A stretch of DNA of 64,000 bases, taken from NCBI GenBank assembly GCA_033085395.1, contig JANQBS010000167.1, positions 26,375 to 90,374 on the forward strand. The letters run 5' to 3'. The DNA comes from Xanthoparmelia taractica (taxonomy: Eukaryota > Ascomycota > Lecanoromycetes > Lecanorales > Parmeliaceae). A program made the position numbers and the translations under genes. The notes under the pieces were generated by a model that saw only the letters and a program-made list of their open reading frames with translations, was not told the origin of the DNA and searched no databases. Below, piece by piece: positions 20,060 to 31,823 of this stretch (its first letter is position 1; each line of letters opens with the position of its first letter).

Positions 20060-21744
20060 GCTGACAGAAATGTGAGAGCAGAACGTTATTGCAACTAGGA
20101 GCAGTGCTTTTTACCCACACGAAAAGCTTTCAGTCATTGCACAACGGCTATCTATTTACCTTGCAGTAGATGACCGAAAAAGAAAGCCTGAGAAAGATTT
20201 GTGGTAATATACGTCAAATATATAAGCCCATTGGTCTCTGGTGTCTACAAGAACTCCGCAAAGTCACATCAACGTCGATGTTCCTCGCTTTGGATTTAGC
20301 CGGTGATGCCGGGGCGGGCCACCTGCAGGCTGCTTTACCCCACAGCCAAAACTAGTAGGTTCATGACATTTGTACAAAGTAGGCACAGGTAATATCTCAA
20401 GACTCTAATGAATATTTTGAAAGCTTTAGAAGAAAGAAGGGCGAGATGGAGGAGGCGATGGTTTCGCAGGAAGTTGTCAGCAGTGAAGATGAATTAGCAG
20501 GGAAGGTAGGTTCACTGGGTTATGGCGAAGAGGCGAGAAAACATTTGCGGAGGGTCGGAGATGCAGAATTATTATAGAATTTGGCGGAGAAGACGATAGG
20601 AAATGATGAATAATAATGAACAGGCGTTATGAATACGAAAGATGAAAAAGCATCCCAGAACTGCCGAAACGTGGAGAACGGTAGAAGCGCTTCTTGCATA
20701 GCCACAACAAGCCTGTGGCGATCCAGCCTCCTCGAGAAGTCTCCATCAAACAGCAGCATCTGCATAACCGGATAAGGTGCTTTCCGTACGAAGCCCGGAA
20801 TCATCGACATTGCCAAGCAACTGCGGTAGGAAAGTCTACCTTATACCCTCAGCTAATGGTGACTGATATATGGTGGCTCAGGCATGATTACGTTGTCTCC
20901 GGGAAAGTCAAAGATTCGTTCGTCGACACAGGGCAAAGACTATTGTCGTTCGTCAACGCTGAGTCTTCGCTGCCTGAATGTGCGTGAGACAAAATGTCTG
21001 AGTAGAAGAGTGCCCCGCTGAGAGAAGCGCACCGCCCGTCAAAGTGTAGGCACTCCTTCGTTGAGCAAGGCGGGCATACTGTTTCGGATGCTGCAAGGCA
21101 TCTAAAAAGATTGATGCCCACCTATTTCTACTAATTGTAGAAAAGCGTACTCAACAAGAAGCAAGGTACTTAGTAGTTTACTTGCTCGATTTGCTTAAGA
21201 TGCAGCACTGGTGTAGATGGATCGATGAATAATTGGGTCCCCAGAAAAGGCCTTTGAAAAGAAGGGTCTTACTTTAGCCGAGTACTTGGTTATTTAGCAT
21301 GGGCGCTTGTAGGCTTGAGACTCGTCGTACTCGAGGTGTATTCTCCACACATTTGCTGGGCTTCCATCATGGCGGCGCGTAGCGTGGTCTTGTTCGATAC
21401 TCGTGGGTACGACAGCAAGGCTATGGTCATTTCCGACTTCTTGGTATATGAATTTAACCCTGCGCACCAATGGTGGGCTGTCGATCCTGGAGGCTCCCAA
21501 GAGGCACCAGAGGCAATTGCAATTGCACAGCCCACTCCAATTCTTGGCGAGCCATCACGCACCACCACTGAATTCTGTCCCTTTGAATCTACAAAGACCG
21601 TTCGCCTACTCCGCATCTTCTAATCTTCCTTCATCAGCCTCCTTCAGCCCATAGCGCCTTGCAACGTCTTACCCTCCCTTACTCTTGCTGCTTACAAGAC
21701 TTCCAAGGCGTACTCCTTCATCTCGCTCCTCGACACAGTACAAC
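20060..21744. other. 1.7 kb intergenic, probable promoter and 5'UTR of the Ca2+-ATPase gene
   Basis: Divergent spacer between the oxidoreductase and the Ca2+-ATPase. Frames up to 108 codons exist near 21300-21620 on both strands but carry no recognisable domain. The final pyrimidine-rich ~120 bp resemble a fungal 5' leader. Confidence 0.5.
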
Positions 21745-24700
21745 ATGACCTCTAATAGATTACTCGCCCCTCCAATTTCTACAAGTTTCACAGTTAGTCC
21801 ATCTGGCATTTCATCTAGCGACTGCACTGACATGTCGCAGCCATCACATCATGACACTCCTAATACGACAAGTCCTGATGCCGAGGACGGTACGACGAAT
21901 ATGTCCCTCTCCCTCCAAGTACCTCCATCACCATCACGCTCCTTAGGTGGTAGCACATTACGATCCAGAGCAGATTCCTTCAATTCCGAAGCCGAAACCG
22001 CAAGGTCGAGAGCGACTTCTGTCAATTCGACAACAGAGACCGCGAGGTCGAGAAAGAACTCCGATGTTCATACAATACGCTCAAGATTTGAAGGAGACGA
22101 CTTAAGTCCCGAAGAAGCCTTGAGACCTGACAAATCCAACCAAGAAGATTTTGACGTGCCCAACAACCCATTCGCTTTTTCACCTGGTCAATTGAACAAA
22201 ACTCTCAACCCAAAATCACTCGCTGCATATAGAGCATTGGGAGGTCTGAGAGGTCTGGAGCGAGGGTTAAAAACAGATATAATAGCTGGTTTGAGCGTGG
22301 ATGAGGTGTCAATATCAGAAAAGATCAGCTTTGAAGAGGCGACTCAGAGTGCAAGAACAAGAAAACCCCATGACGCAGGGAGAGTCATTGCGCAGGATGT
22401 TATGGTGACGGATCATGAAGTCAAAGGCCAATACCATGACCGGATACGCATTTTCAAGGATAATCGACTACCGACAAAGAAGTCTCTCAGTATATGGAAA
22501 CTTTTCTGGAATGCCTTCAACGACCGAGTACTCATAATCCTGACTATTGCGGCGGTCATTTCACTAGCCCTCGGCATTTACGAAGCTACGGGCCAAACGC
22601 CAGCTCCTGGGGATGGTCCATCGCTGGACTGGGTTGAAGGCGTGGCGATCGAAGTCGCAGTTGTGATAGTGGTGCTCGTGACTGGCTTGAACGATTACAG
22701 AAGGGAAAAACAATTTGTGGCGCTCAATGAGAAAAAGGAGGACCGGCAGGTGAAAGCAATTCGGTCTGGCAAATCGGTCCTGATATCCGTTTTCGATGTA
22801 ATGGTTGGCGATGTCCTCCACCTGGAATCAGGCGACTCCATTCCGGCCGACGGCATTTTAATCAACGGTCATGGCATTAGATGCGACGAGTCTTCAGCCA
22901 CTGGAGAATCAGACGCAATGAGGAAGACTGGGGGTCAGGAAGTCTGGGACCGCATCGAAGAAGGTACTGCCACTTCGAAGCTTGATCCGTTCATCATCTC
23001 CGGCAGCAAAGTTCTCGAAGGTGTTGGAACATACCTCGTCACCTCGGTTGGTGTCAACAGCAGTTTCGGTAAGGTCATGGTCGGTCTGCAGACCGACAAC
23101 GAAGACACACCGTTACAAGCCAAACTTGCGAACATGGCCAATTGGATTGGATACCTAGGGACTGCAGCAGCTGGACTTCTTTTCTTCATTTTGCTCATCC
23201 GCTTCCTTGCAGGACTTCCGGGCAATACTAGAAGTCCAGCTATGAAAGGCTCAGAATTCCTGGACATACTCATTGTTGCTATCACGATCATTGTTGTGGC
23301 GGTTCCAGAGGGGCTCCCTGTGGCCGTCACTCTTGCTTTGTCCTTCGCTACCAAGAAGATGCTCAAGGAGAACAATCTGGTACGGCATCTACGAGCTTGC
23401 GAGACCATGGGCAATGCTACAACGATCTGCTCAGACAAGACTGGTACGCTCACACAGAACAAAATGACAGTGGTCGCTGGTACTATGGGTTCCAAAGTCG
23501 AGTTCGCCAGGGAGGTACATGCGAGGGACATAGAACGCAAAGTCATTCCATTTCCCGCCGCCTTTGAGCGGCTGTCGCCGGTTGTGAGAACACTCTTCTT
23601 ACAGTCATGTGCGATCAACTCTACCGCTTTCGAAGGAGAGGAGGACGGGAAGAGTACCTTCATTGGCTCCAAGACAGAGACTGCAATGCTCACAATGGCT
23701 AAGGAGCAACTTGGCATGGGGCCCGTGGCTGAAGAGCGGCACGGCGTCGAGATTGTGCAGCTCATACCTTTCGACTCGGATCGCAAATGTATGGGCGTGG
23801 TCGTTCGACTCGCGTCGGGCACATATCGCCTACTTGTCAAAGGCGCTGCCGAGATACTTCTTGAAAAAGCGACATCAGAACTGGTTGATACCGCTGGAGA
23901 AACACTCAGTCAATGCGCTCTTACAGACCCCTCCAGAACTCGAGTCTCTGCAAGCATTAGTGAATTCGCTGGAAAATCGCTACGGACCATTGCTATGCTC
24001 TACAAGGATTTCCAACAGTGGCCCCCACTTGGTGCCCGTACCTTGGATGAAGACAGCACAGCCGCTCTGTTTGACGATGTATTCTGTGATATGACACTCC
24101 TTGCTGTCATTGGCATCCAAGATCCTCTGAGGGACGGTGTCGCGAAGGCAGTGAAGCAATGCCAAGATGCTGGGGTTAAGGTTCGAATGGTTACTGGAGA
24201 CAACGTCATGACAGCCAGCGCAATTGCTAAAGAGTGTGGTATCAAAACACCTGACGGGCTTGTCTTGGAGGGACCTAAGTTTCGCCAGATGTCCGGTAAG
24301 GACATGGACAAAGCTATACCCCGGCTTGAAGTCCTTGCTCGTTCATCTCCGGAGGACAAACGCATCCTAGTCGCGCGTCTCAAGCACCTCGGTGAGACTG
24401 TAGCTGTCACTGGCGATGGCACGAACGACGGACCAGCTTTGAAGACTGCAGATGTCGGCTTCTCCATGGGTATAGCTGGCACAGAGGTTGCCAAAGAAGC
24501 CAGCGCCATCATTCTTATGGACGACAACTTTTCCAGCATCGTCAAAGCTATCATGTGGGGCCGTTCAGTCAACGACGCGGTTGCTAAGTTTTTACAGTTT
24601 CAGATTACGGTCAACATCACAGCTGTGGTCCTGGCCTTCGTCTCCGCTGTGTCTTCTCCAGACATGCACTCCGTCCTCTCCGCGGTTCAGCTTTTGTGGG

Positions 24701-25512
24701 TGAACCTCATCATGGACACATTCGCTGCTCTTGCTCTCGCAACCGATGCCCCAACCGAGAAAATCCTGGACCGCAAACCCACCCCCAAGCGGGCGGCCCT
24801 GATCACGACCAACATGTGGAAGATGATTATTGGCCAAGCGATATATCAGTTGGTCGTTACGTTTGTTCTCTACTTCGCCGGCTCTTCGATTCTTGGATAT
24901 TCGAAGAGCGATACTCTCCGTCAGACCGAGCTGAACACAGTAGTGTTCAACACCTTTGTCTGGATGCAGATTTTTAATGAATTCAACAACCGCCGCCTCG
25001 ATAACGGGCTGAACATTTTCGAAGGCGTTCACCGCAACGCCTTCTTTATCGTTATTAATATCATCATGGTCGCTGGCCAGGTCATGATTATCTTCGTGGG
25101 GGGCGCAGCTTTTCAGATTAAGAGAATTGACGGCACGCAGTGGGCTATATGCATTGTATGTGCACTACCGTGCCTTTTGTGGGCCGTAGTCCTACGCTAC
25201 ATACCCGATCGCTATGCCGCAGCAGTCTTCGGCTTTGTCAACAAGGTCTGGCTTGCGGTGGCACGTCCAGTTCTGAGGGGCCTAAGTGCGGTTTTCAGAC
25301 CTGTCGCTCAAGCTTGGCGGGTCATGAGGCGATTCGCGCAACGAACAACCTCGAAAGTCCTGCGTAGGCCGCGGTCCACAGATAAGACCGCAGGCCCAGA
25401 CGAGGAGTCGGGGCTCGGGATCAACATTGCAAAGTTCTCGTCACCCACGTCTCCCGTTTCGCCGGCGGAGCTGCCGCTGCAGCCTCCACCCATCACACTT
25501 ACGACTGCATGA
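21745..25512 (+). CDS. PMC1: P-type Ca2+-transporting ATPase (PMCA/PMC1 type)
   Basis: Single exon, 1255 aa from the ATG at 21745; the frame is open further upstream but only with a non-ATG codon. A Ser/Thr-rich N-terminal tail of about 150 residues precedes the pump. Motifs in order: SSATGESDAM in the actuator domain, PEGLPVAVTLAL (from about 521) in the Ca2+-binding helix M4, CSDKTGTLTQNKM with phosphorylated Asp at about 564, KGAAEILLEKA nucleotide-binding motif, VTGDN, TGDGTNDGPALK (about 889-900), then NLIMDTFAALALATD in M6 and four further membrane segments. Together these identify a PMCA-type (P2B) Ca2+ pump. In fungi this moves cytosolic Ca2+ into the vacuole (yeast PMC1, 1173 aa) or across the plasma membrane. 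The basic C-terminal tail after M10 (RVMRRFAQRTTSKVLRR) could be regulatory; I cannot show calmodulin binding. Confidence 0.95.
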   Translation: MTSNRLLAPPISTSFTVSPSGISSSDCTDMSQPSHHDTPNTTSPDAEDGTTNMSLSLQVPPSPSRSLGGSTLRSRADSFNSEAETARSRATSVNSTTETARSRKNSDVHTIRSRFEGDDLSPEEALRPDKSNQEDFDVPNNPFAFSPGQLNKTLNPKSLAAYRALGGLRGLERGLKTDIIAGLSVDEVSISEKISFEEATQSARTRKPHDAGRVIAQDVMVTDHEVKGQYHDRIRIFKDNRLPTKKSLSIWKLFWNAFNDRVLIILTIAAVISLALGIYEATGQTPAPGDGPSLDWVEGVAIEVAVVIVVLVTGLNDYRREKQFVALNEKKEDRQVKAIRSGKSVLISVFDVMVGDVLHLESGDSIPADGILINGHGIRCDESSATGESDAMRKTGGQEVWDRIEEGTATSKLDPFIISGSKVLEGVGTYLVTSVGVNSSFGKVMVGLQTDNEDTPLQAKLANMANWIGYLGTAAAGLLFFILLIRFLAGLPGNTRSPAMKGSEFLDILIVAITIIVVAVPEGLPVAVTLALSFATKKMLKENNLVRHLRACETMGNATTICSDKTGTLTQNKMTVVAGTMGSKVEFAREVHARDIERKVIPFPAAFERLSPVVRTLFLQSCAINSTAFEGEEDGKSTFIGSKTETAMLTMAKEQLGMGPVAEERHGVEIVQLIPFDSDRKCMGVVVRLASGTYRLLVKGAAEILLEKATSELVDTAGETLSQCALTDPSRTRVSASISEFAGKSLRTIAMLYKDFQQWPPLGARTLDEDSTAALFDDVFCDMTLLAVIGIQDPLRDGVAKAVKQCQDAGVKVRMVTGDNVMTASAIAKECGIKTPDGLVLEGPKFRQMSGKDMDKAIPRLEVLARSSPEDKRILVARLKHLGETVAVTGDGTNDGPALKTADVGFSMGIAGTEVAKEASAIILMDDNFSSIVKAIMWGRSVNDAVAKFLQFQITVNITAVVLAFVSAVSSPDMHSVLSAVQLLWVNLIMDTFAALALATDAPTEKILDRKPTPKRAALITTNMWKMIIGQAIYQLVVTFVLYFAGSSILGYSKSDTLRQTELNTVVFNTFVWMQIFNEFNNRRLDNGLNIFEGVHRNAFFIVINIIMVAGQVMIIFVGGAAFQIKRIDGTQWAICIVCALPCLLWAVVLRYIPDRYAAAVFGFVNKVWLAVARPVLRGLSAVFRPVAQAWRVMRRFAQRTTSKVLRRPRSTDKTAGPDEESGLGINIAKFSSPTSPVSPAELPLQPPPITLTTA

Positions 25513-25959
25513 GTTGGGTCTAATTGGAAGTTTATGGATGTATGAAATGGGATGGCTTGGAAAGCTGTACATATTCTTCATAGCGTTGGCGCTGGCGGAT
25601 AGCATATCATGATGCATCATCATTGGGTTGAGGGGTTTCTTTGGGGGGGTTTTTGGGGCATTGGATAAATAGATTGGTACTCGTACATAGTGCGGCCCGC
25701 GCAGGGGATAGTTTTGGATTCTCTGTTAAATATATGGGTATGAAGAAGATTATTCCAGTTTCATTACGTTACAACCTTTGCCTTCTCGTTCACATGCAAG
25801 CAAAGATCTCCTCACGGGCCACGAAAACGTAGCCTGTGGCATCATCAGATGTGCTGATTTGCTGCACTTCTTGCAACCCTATCAGTCCAGTGCATCCAAG
25901 AGCTCATACCCCAACCCAGCACCTCCGTCAGCGCCATGGTCCAGACTTCCACTCGCTCA

Positions 25960-26200
25960 TATCCCTCCCCCTTCCCTTCCCTTCCCTTTCTCCCCAATCA
26001 CCCAACCCTTCCCCCTCCCTACTCCCTCACCTTTCCCGCCCCTACCTCTCAACCCCCGCCCCCCCCCAATATCATCCCTCCCCTTTCCCTCTCTGGTCCA
26101 TCATCCATTATCCACCCCCGCATTCCCCTTCACCCCCTTTCCCCATACTTTCCCTACACATTCCCCGATCCCACCCCTTCCAACCGCAAACTCAACTTAA
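25960..26200. repeat. polypyrimidine (C/T) tract
   Basis: About 240 nt consisting almost wholly of C and T runs (CCCTTCCCTTCC and similar). It produces spurious Pro/Ser/Leu-rich frames in all three plus-strand phases. Confidence 0.8.
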
Positions 26201-26362
26201 ACCATCGCCTACCACGTACCAGCAACCCCTATCTGTCTCTCCCTCTCCTTCTTTCCCACATCCACAGACACATGACACATAGCACATAACCATAACCCAC
26301 CAAGCGAATCTCGTTCTACTCGTACGCGCTGTTGTGAACGTGCTGCTGCTGTGAAGGCGAAG

Positions 26363-26402
26363 GATGTAAAGATGTAGAGATGTAAAGATGTAAAGATGTA
26401 GG
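26363..26402. repeat. tandem 8-bp repeat (GATGTAAA)x5
   Basis: Five head-to-tail units GATGTAAA, GATGTAGA, GATGTAAA, GATGTAAA, GATGTAGG. Confidence 0.85.
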
Positions 26403-27478
26403 GCTGTGAGGAATGGAAGGGGGGAGGAGGGTGAAGGAGGAGGTATGTTGAGATGGCTCGTCCGCTCGGGAGGAGTGAGCGGTGGGGCGGATGGAAAAGC
26501 GTATGCGGTGAGATTCCGGCTTGGTTGCAAAAGACAACCCTTCATCGAATACGCATACAGGAAAAAGGGTTTCGCTGCTGTAGATACCTCATTTTTACCT
26601 TGTCGTTGCCCTCGTTGCGCGCGAGGAGAGGTCGAGCACTGCTTGCTGCCTGAACGATCAAAAACCAAGTCGAGTCCAGTCCAGTCAAATCAACTCCGGT
26701 CAAAGTCCATTCGGATCAAGTCGAATCGGCTCAAATCAAGTCACGCGATGCACTCCACATACCAACCAGCCATAAACAACAAGCATCGAACCATAGCCCC
26801 CAACAGCTATGATTCTACTTCCCGCCTTCCGCCTCAAGCTTGAGCTTCAGCGAAGAGAAGAGGCAAGGAGAGAGCGTGCAGATGGCCAGCTGGTCGTCTA
26901 ATCTTCTCTTTTTGCGCGTAGATAAGGTATGCATGGACCGTGTCCTTTGATGCGGGATGCTCGCTGGTGGGGAAGGTAGGGATAGGGAGGGTGCAGCAGT
27001 AGGCGGACGGATGTTGGTGGAATGTGGTGGTAGGGGGGGGGGTTTAACTTGTGGAGAGAGCTTGGAGGGAGGGGAGATATGTTTGGCGACTTGGGGCGAG
27101 CGGAGAAGGGAAGGTAAGAGGAGAGAATGGAACGATGGATGTAACGGTTGAAGAACAAAGGAGATGGATGAGAAAGGTTGTTGCACATGTTTTCTGTAAG
27201 TAAAAAGATGACGGGTATCGACATGGTCTCTTGTAGAGGGAAGACTGACAATAGCAAATGAACTACATTCGTCTCGTTCTAGTCTTGAAGAATGAAAGAG
27301 TCTCCTGCAACGACAATGTGCAAAGGGGCCTCGAAGATCTCGAATATTACATATGGTACGATGGAATAAAACAGAAGTATGCAGTTACCCTCGTGACATT
27401 GCACAGTTACTCCACGACTCCCCCAGATACTCCATAGCATCGCTTCTGCATAGTCACCTTTCAGCATGCCAAATACAT

Positions 27479-28504
27479 CTAGCAAGCGCACCCCTCCTTC
27501 GCCCCCTCCGCTCTCTGATTCAAATTGACTCGGTCCGAGCCCAGCGCTGTTTGTCCCGCGCCAGCACCCGCAGCGCCAGGGCCTTTGGTCCCCTTCATCT
27601 GCGTCTCCGGGATCGCATTCGCAATAGCCGTAAAGACCTCTTGGACATTCACACCCGTCTTCGCACTCGTTTCGAAGGACAGCAGTCCCTCTTCCTCCGC
27701 GTATTCCCTCCCCTCCTGTGTGCTAATCTTTCTCGCATCGCCACCCTTGTCAGCCGCTGCTTCTCCGCCCTCGGCATCACCTCCCTCGCCGGTACTCGTT
27801 TCCCCCGAGGCTGCGGCGGCCTCGTTCGTAAGGTCCAGCTTGTTGCCTACCAGGGCGATCACGATGCCGGGACTCGCTTGCCGTTGCAGTTCGGCGACCC
27901 AGTGTTTGGCTTTCACGAGCGAGGTGGGCTTGGTGAGATCGTAGACAACGAGGGCGGATTGGGCGTTACGGTAGTACATGGGCGCGAGCGAGGCGAAGCG
28001 CTCTTGTCCGGCTGTGTCCCATATTTCAAATTTTATGATGCGGTGGGGGAGGTGGGATTTCTGGGTCAGAAAGGCCGCTGCGGTTGCATCTATCAGCTTG
28101 GCTCTTGAAGGTTGAGGGGGCGGGTCTTTGGGAATCGAGTATAATGCATGACATTGGAGAGGCGTTCTCAGGAAAATGAGCCTCATGCCTCATGCCACTT
28201 GCCAGAAGCAATTTCCGCGGAGGAAACTCGCGAGGCATATTTGAGCGGTGTACCACGTACCTCCGATGGTAGGCTCTTTGTTTTCTTGAAAGTCATTATT
28301 GACAAAGCGGAGGACGAGGGATGACTGTAATGCGCAGCAGGTTCATTAGCCAATGATTATCACCATACCAGGGTGCTATGACTATCAGATCATTTGAGGA
28401 TGAGGCAAATAAAGGACTCATACCTTCCCGACGGCTGCCTCGCCCAGCAGGACAAGCTTGACACTGCTGCTAGGCTTGGGTGGCACAGCGGCCGAGTCTG
28501 CCAT
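27479..28504 (-). CDS. VPS21: Rab5-family small GTPase (Vps21/Ypt51-like)
   Basis: Three exons: 28424-28504, 28261-28324 and 27479-28077, giving 247 aa. The first intron splits the P-loop (GEAAVGK|SS, residues 21-29) and the second falls in the effector loop (KEPTIG|AAFLTQK). DTAGQERF is at 69-76, NKLD at 127-130, and ETSAKTG supplies the guanine-specificity loop. The C-terminus is CAC, a prenylatable double-Cys motif for Rab geranylgeranylation. Rab5 controls early endosome fusion and endocytic sorting. After NKLDL there is an insertion of about 40 residues rich in Ala, Gly, Glu and Thr (TNEAAAASGETSTGEGGDAE onward) before RKISTQEGREYA, lengthening a protein that is usually about 215 aa. The family is certain; the yeast-style symbol is by homology. 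Confidence 0.95.
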
Positions 28505-31500
28505 AATAATGGTAGAAGAATTATGCAGGTACACGATAAAGAAGGCGTATTCGCCGATTATGCCCAGCACGAGGTAGACGGAGTGCCCGCGGCTGAGAAA
28601 TCAAGAGACAGCCGGGCTTAGCGCAGGATGCTGGGTGGAGTCAAAACGCTTTAATTAGGGAATACGTAGGGATGTCGTTAAAAAGTATGGTGATGGAGTC
28701 GAAGGAGTGAGCACTACGGCGGTAGTGATTATAGTGTTGACAAGGCTGTGTAAAAATATCTTCTCGCACCCGTGTCGCAGAAATCGCGTGGGGTAGACTG
28801 CTATGTGGGACCTGAGTGGTCCCAAGTCGCTTTTTTATGGACGAAGTTATCGATGCCTGGTGTACTCCTACTCGTCATCTTATCCCCTCGAAGTTGACCG
28901 TGGACTGCCAAACGTAGTCTAGCGTCATTCTACGAATCCTACGGGTTTGATGGTTGAGATGACTTCTGTTTATCCATCACTATTCTTTGCATCGCGCAGC
29001 GATCACCACAGAAGAATCTGGAGTTCTGGGGTAGAAGGAATGGTGGGGCCAACAGTGCATAATGCAGGAATTTCTTTCCAATCTCACAATTGCATATACA
29101 CCTAGTACCAAATTACTCACGGGGTCGCATCTTGAGAGTGTGAAGCGTTTGCGTAAGCGAAAGAAATCTATAACCGCAGCGCCGAGTTCTAATGTACAGT
29201 GATCGCCACTTCCATGGTGCCAGACCGCGGCTTGCCCCCCCACTCCCGCTGCAGCGTAGACGACGCCATGGAATTCTCAAGCGATGCCAATCTTAAGCCG
29301 GTCCACCGAACAAAAAAAGAAACGCTGTGCTGAATATGGTACAATTTTCCCCTCCGAATGCAATGACCGTGAAGTCGAATGATCTATGTGTGGTATCTCC
29401 CTAATTCCATGCTCTTTCTATGCGAACTCCGAGAAATGACTTTTTGGACTGCGATTGTACCGATGATGCAAGGGAATTCGTGTGTGTGGTAAGGGTGCCC
29501 GAAATCGCTCAATCGCTGGTATCGCTGGGACGATTGGTGGTGGTACAATGCTCGAGTAAGGGCGAATTGTGTAGTTGTTGATAGTGGTACAGTTTATGGT
29601 GGGAAATGCGAACGCCGGGAAACCAGACTGAAAACGAGGGAACGAGCGGTAGTGGCTGTGGATCGAATAAAAAAACACGGATGAATGATTACGAATGGTG
29701 CGGATGAATGTTGAGCCTGTGCGGTACGAACGTTAGCAGGGTTCGCGCAGAGCTAGGCAGTAAGGGTGACTGTGTCCTGAAAAGTACGTACCTCGCCGAG
29801 GACTCATTCCTTCCATCTCCAAGGTCCAATGAGGTACACTGCCAGGCTGCCTTTAAAATGAGGCAGGTGGCGGAGATTGTCTGTCGAGCGGCCGAGTGTG
29901 ACAGCAGTGTAGCCTCGAGACCTTGGAGGGCCATGCGTTGACTTATCGAGGCTTTGGTGGCGGCTTTGGCTTTGGCACGCCTGTGGTATCGTATGCGCCT
30001 CGTCCCATATTCATTGGTGCGTCGATTGGTCTAAAGATCATGAAAGCGTTGTGGGTATCAGGTATCTTTTGCGGTATTAGCGTTAGCTGTGGTGGTTTGT
30101 TCAACTGTGGTGGTTGTTGTGTTTAGCTGTGGTGTGGTGGTTTGTCTGAAGAAACAAAACAAGCCATGGGGGAAGGGGATGGGGTCTATATAGCAAATTC
30201 GAAGGTAGACGTAGACGGCGCTGGTTGCTGCTGACCTGACTCACAAATAGACTGGGCTGTGTCCTGTTCCTGCAACTGCTCGTAATGCGAGCTGAGTCGA
30301 GGATGTTTACAATCTATTACGATGTAACTGTGCATGCAGGTAAGACCCGTCTCCGATTCCGACAGATGCCTTTTTTTTTCTTTGTAACGCTGAGGATTGT
30401 GGTGGTGTAATGTCCGTTGTTTAGATTGAAATGAAAAGAAGGTAGAGAGTGTCCTCTGGAAATATAAGCCAGCTTGAGTAATCCTACGGGTTTGTCACAA
30501 AGGTGAGACGGGGCTTGGTGTCGTGTGAGTGAGGTCCAGGTGGTTGTATATCAATTGCCAGCAATAGAGACACCTATGCAAGGTGAACGAGAGGGAGGAG
30601 TGGGAAAAAAGTGATAGGAAGAGGTTTGTGGTGGTGGTGCGGATGTGTAATTTGTGTATGCCGGCGCCCCTTGAAAGAAAACCGAGACCTTTTCTTTTCT
30701 TTTTTTTTCTTTTTTGATGCCCAAAGTGATGAATATGGACAGCGACCAGTTACCTCTTTGAGACAGGAATGAGAGTAAGAGGCAACTTTGACGTCCGGGT
30801 CGATCTGTGGTCGTTCTTTGGTTGTACGATGGACAAGTACCAATTGGAAGAAGAAGCTGCAAGATGACGCAGAGATTGGATTGGCTGGTTTACTTCTACT
30901 TTGACTTAAGTTTCTTGACTTTAAAATCGAATTAGCGACTTTTGACTCCTACTTTTACTGTATGTAACAAGTAGCAAATTTCTTTTTCTTTTTCTTTTTT
31001 TTTACAGGGGGGTCTGCGGCCGTTTCAAGATGGCTACGGCACCCAAAACCATCTTGAACTAGCAACGGCTTCCAGGGCCCAGCAACTGACTTTGTCCTAT
31101 TTTTCGGTTTACGAGCTATGGCTGATGCCTAGAAAAAATACATTATTACCTTAGGTATATTACCTATTATTATTCTTTCTCAGCTTTGGGCGCAGAACCC
31201 TTTTTTCGATTTTCCATCCCTCGGGTCGCCAAAGATCCCTGTCATTAGGGCTCGTTCCTGCATCAGTGGGAAACCTTGGTAAGCCACTAATACATCAGAA
31301 TAAAGGGCGGAAGTTCTTCCCGGTACAGTTAGGTTGATTGCCCAAAAGCCTATCTGTCACCCTTTCCAAACTGAACTGGCCGAAATAATGAGGTATCAAA
31401 CTAGGCTAGCTCAATACGTATCAAGTGTGTCACTTATTTAGCACTTACCTTTTAGTACCTTAGGTATCACTCATTCTCGCCTTTTTACTGCCTGAATAAT

Positions 31501-31770
31501 AATGCTGACACGACACGTGCGAATATTGTCAGATTCAAGGGAGAATAAAAAATAAAATAAAAAAGAGTCACAATGATTATCGCCTGATCATGAGTAGGCA
31601 CCAATTCTTAATGACACACCATCTCCGTGCAGTAAAAGAAGCGAAGAGCCTCAGTTAGGCCTAGGTTCTGGGCGCCATGTGTCTTGAGACCAAAATAACA
31701 ATTCCCGCATAAAGTACCTACTTCTAATCCAAAAGTGAGCCGACGCAGGCGTCATCAGAATTAAGTAAAG

Positions 31771-31823
31771 TATTATCGTTATCATTATCATTGTCATTGT
31801 CATTATCATTATTATTATCATTA
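31771..31823. repeat. (TCATTA/TCATTG)n simple repeat
   Basis: About 53 nt of TTATCATTATCATTGTCATT-type units, followed by the short direct repeat GTGACAAGTGACAAGTGTGACA. Confidence 0.85.

Larger units (their letters stand above)
25513..27478. other. 2 kb spacer between convergent genes, with simple-sequence tracts
   Basis: 3' flank of the Ca2+-ATPase and of the Rab5 gene. Its overlapping proline/serine-rich frames come from a long polypyrimidine tract. Short GTC(C/A)A-like units recur at about 26670-26745. No gene is supported. Confidence 0.6.

Noticed and set aside
22935..23840. 301-codon minus-strand frame
   Set aside because: Antisense shadow of the Ca2+-ATPase, whose sense frame carries all catalytic motifs.
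25836..26289. Proline/serine-rich frames in three phases
   Set aside because: Produced by a polypyrimidine tract; all three phases are open, so none is specific.
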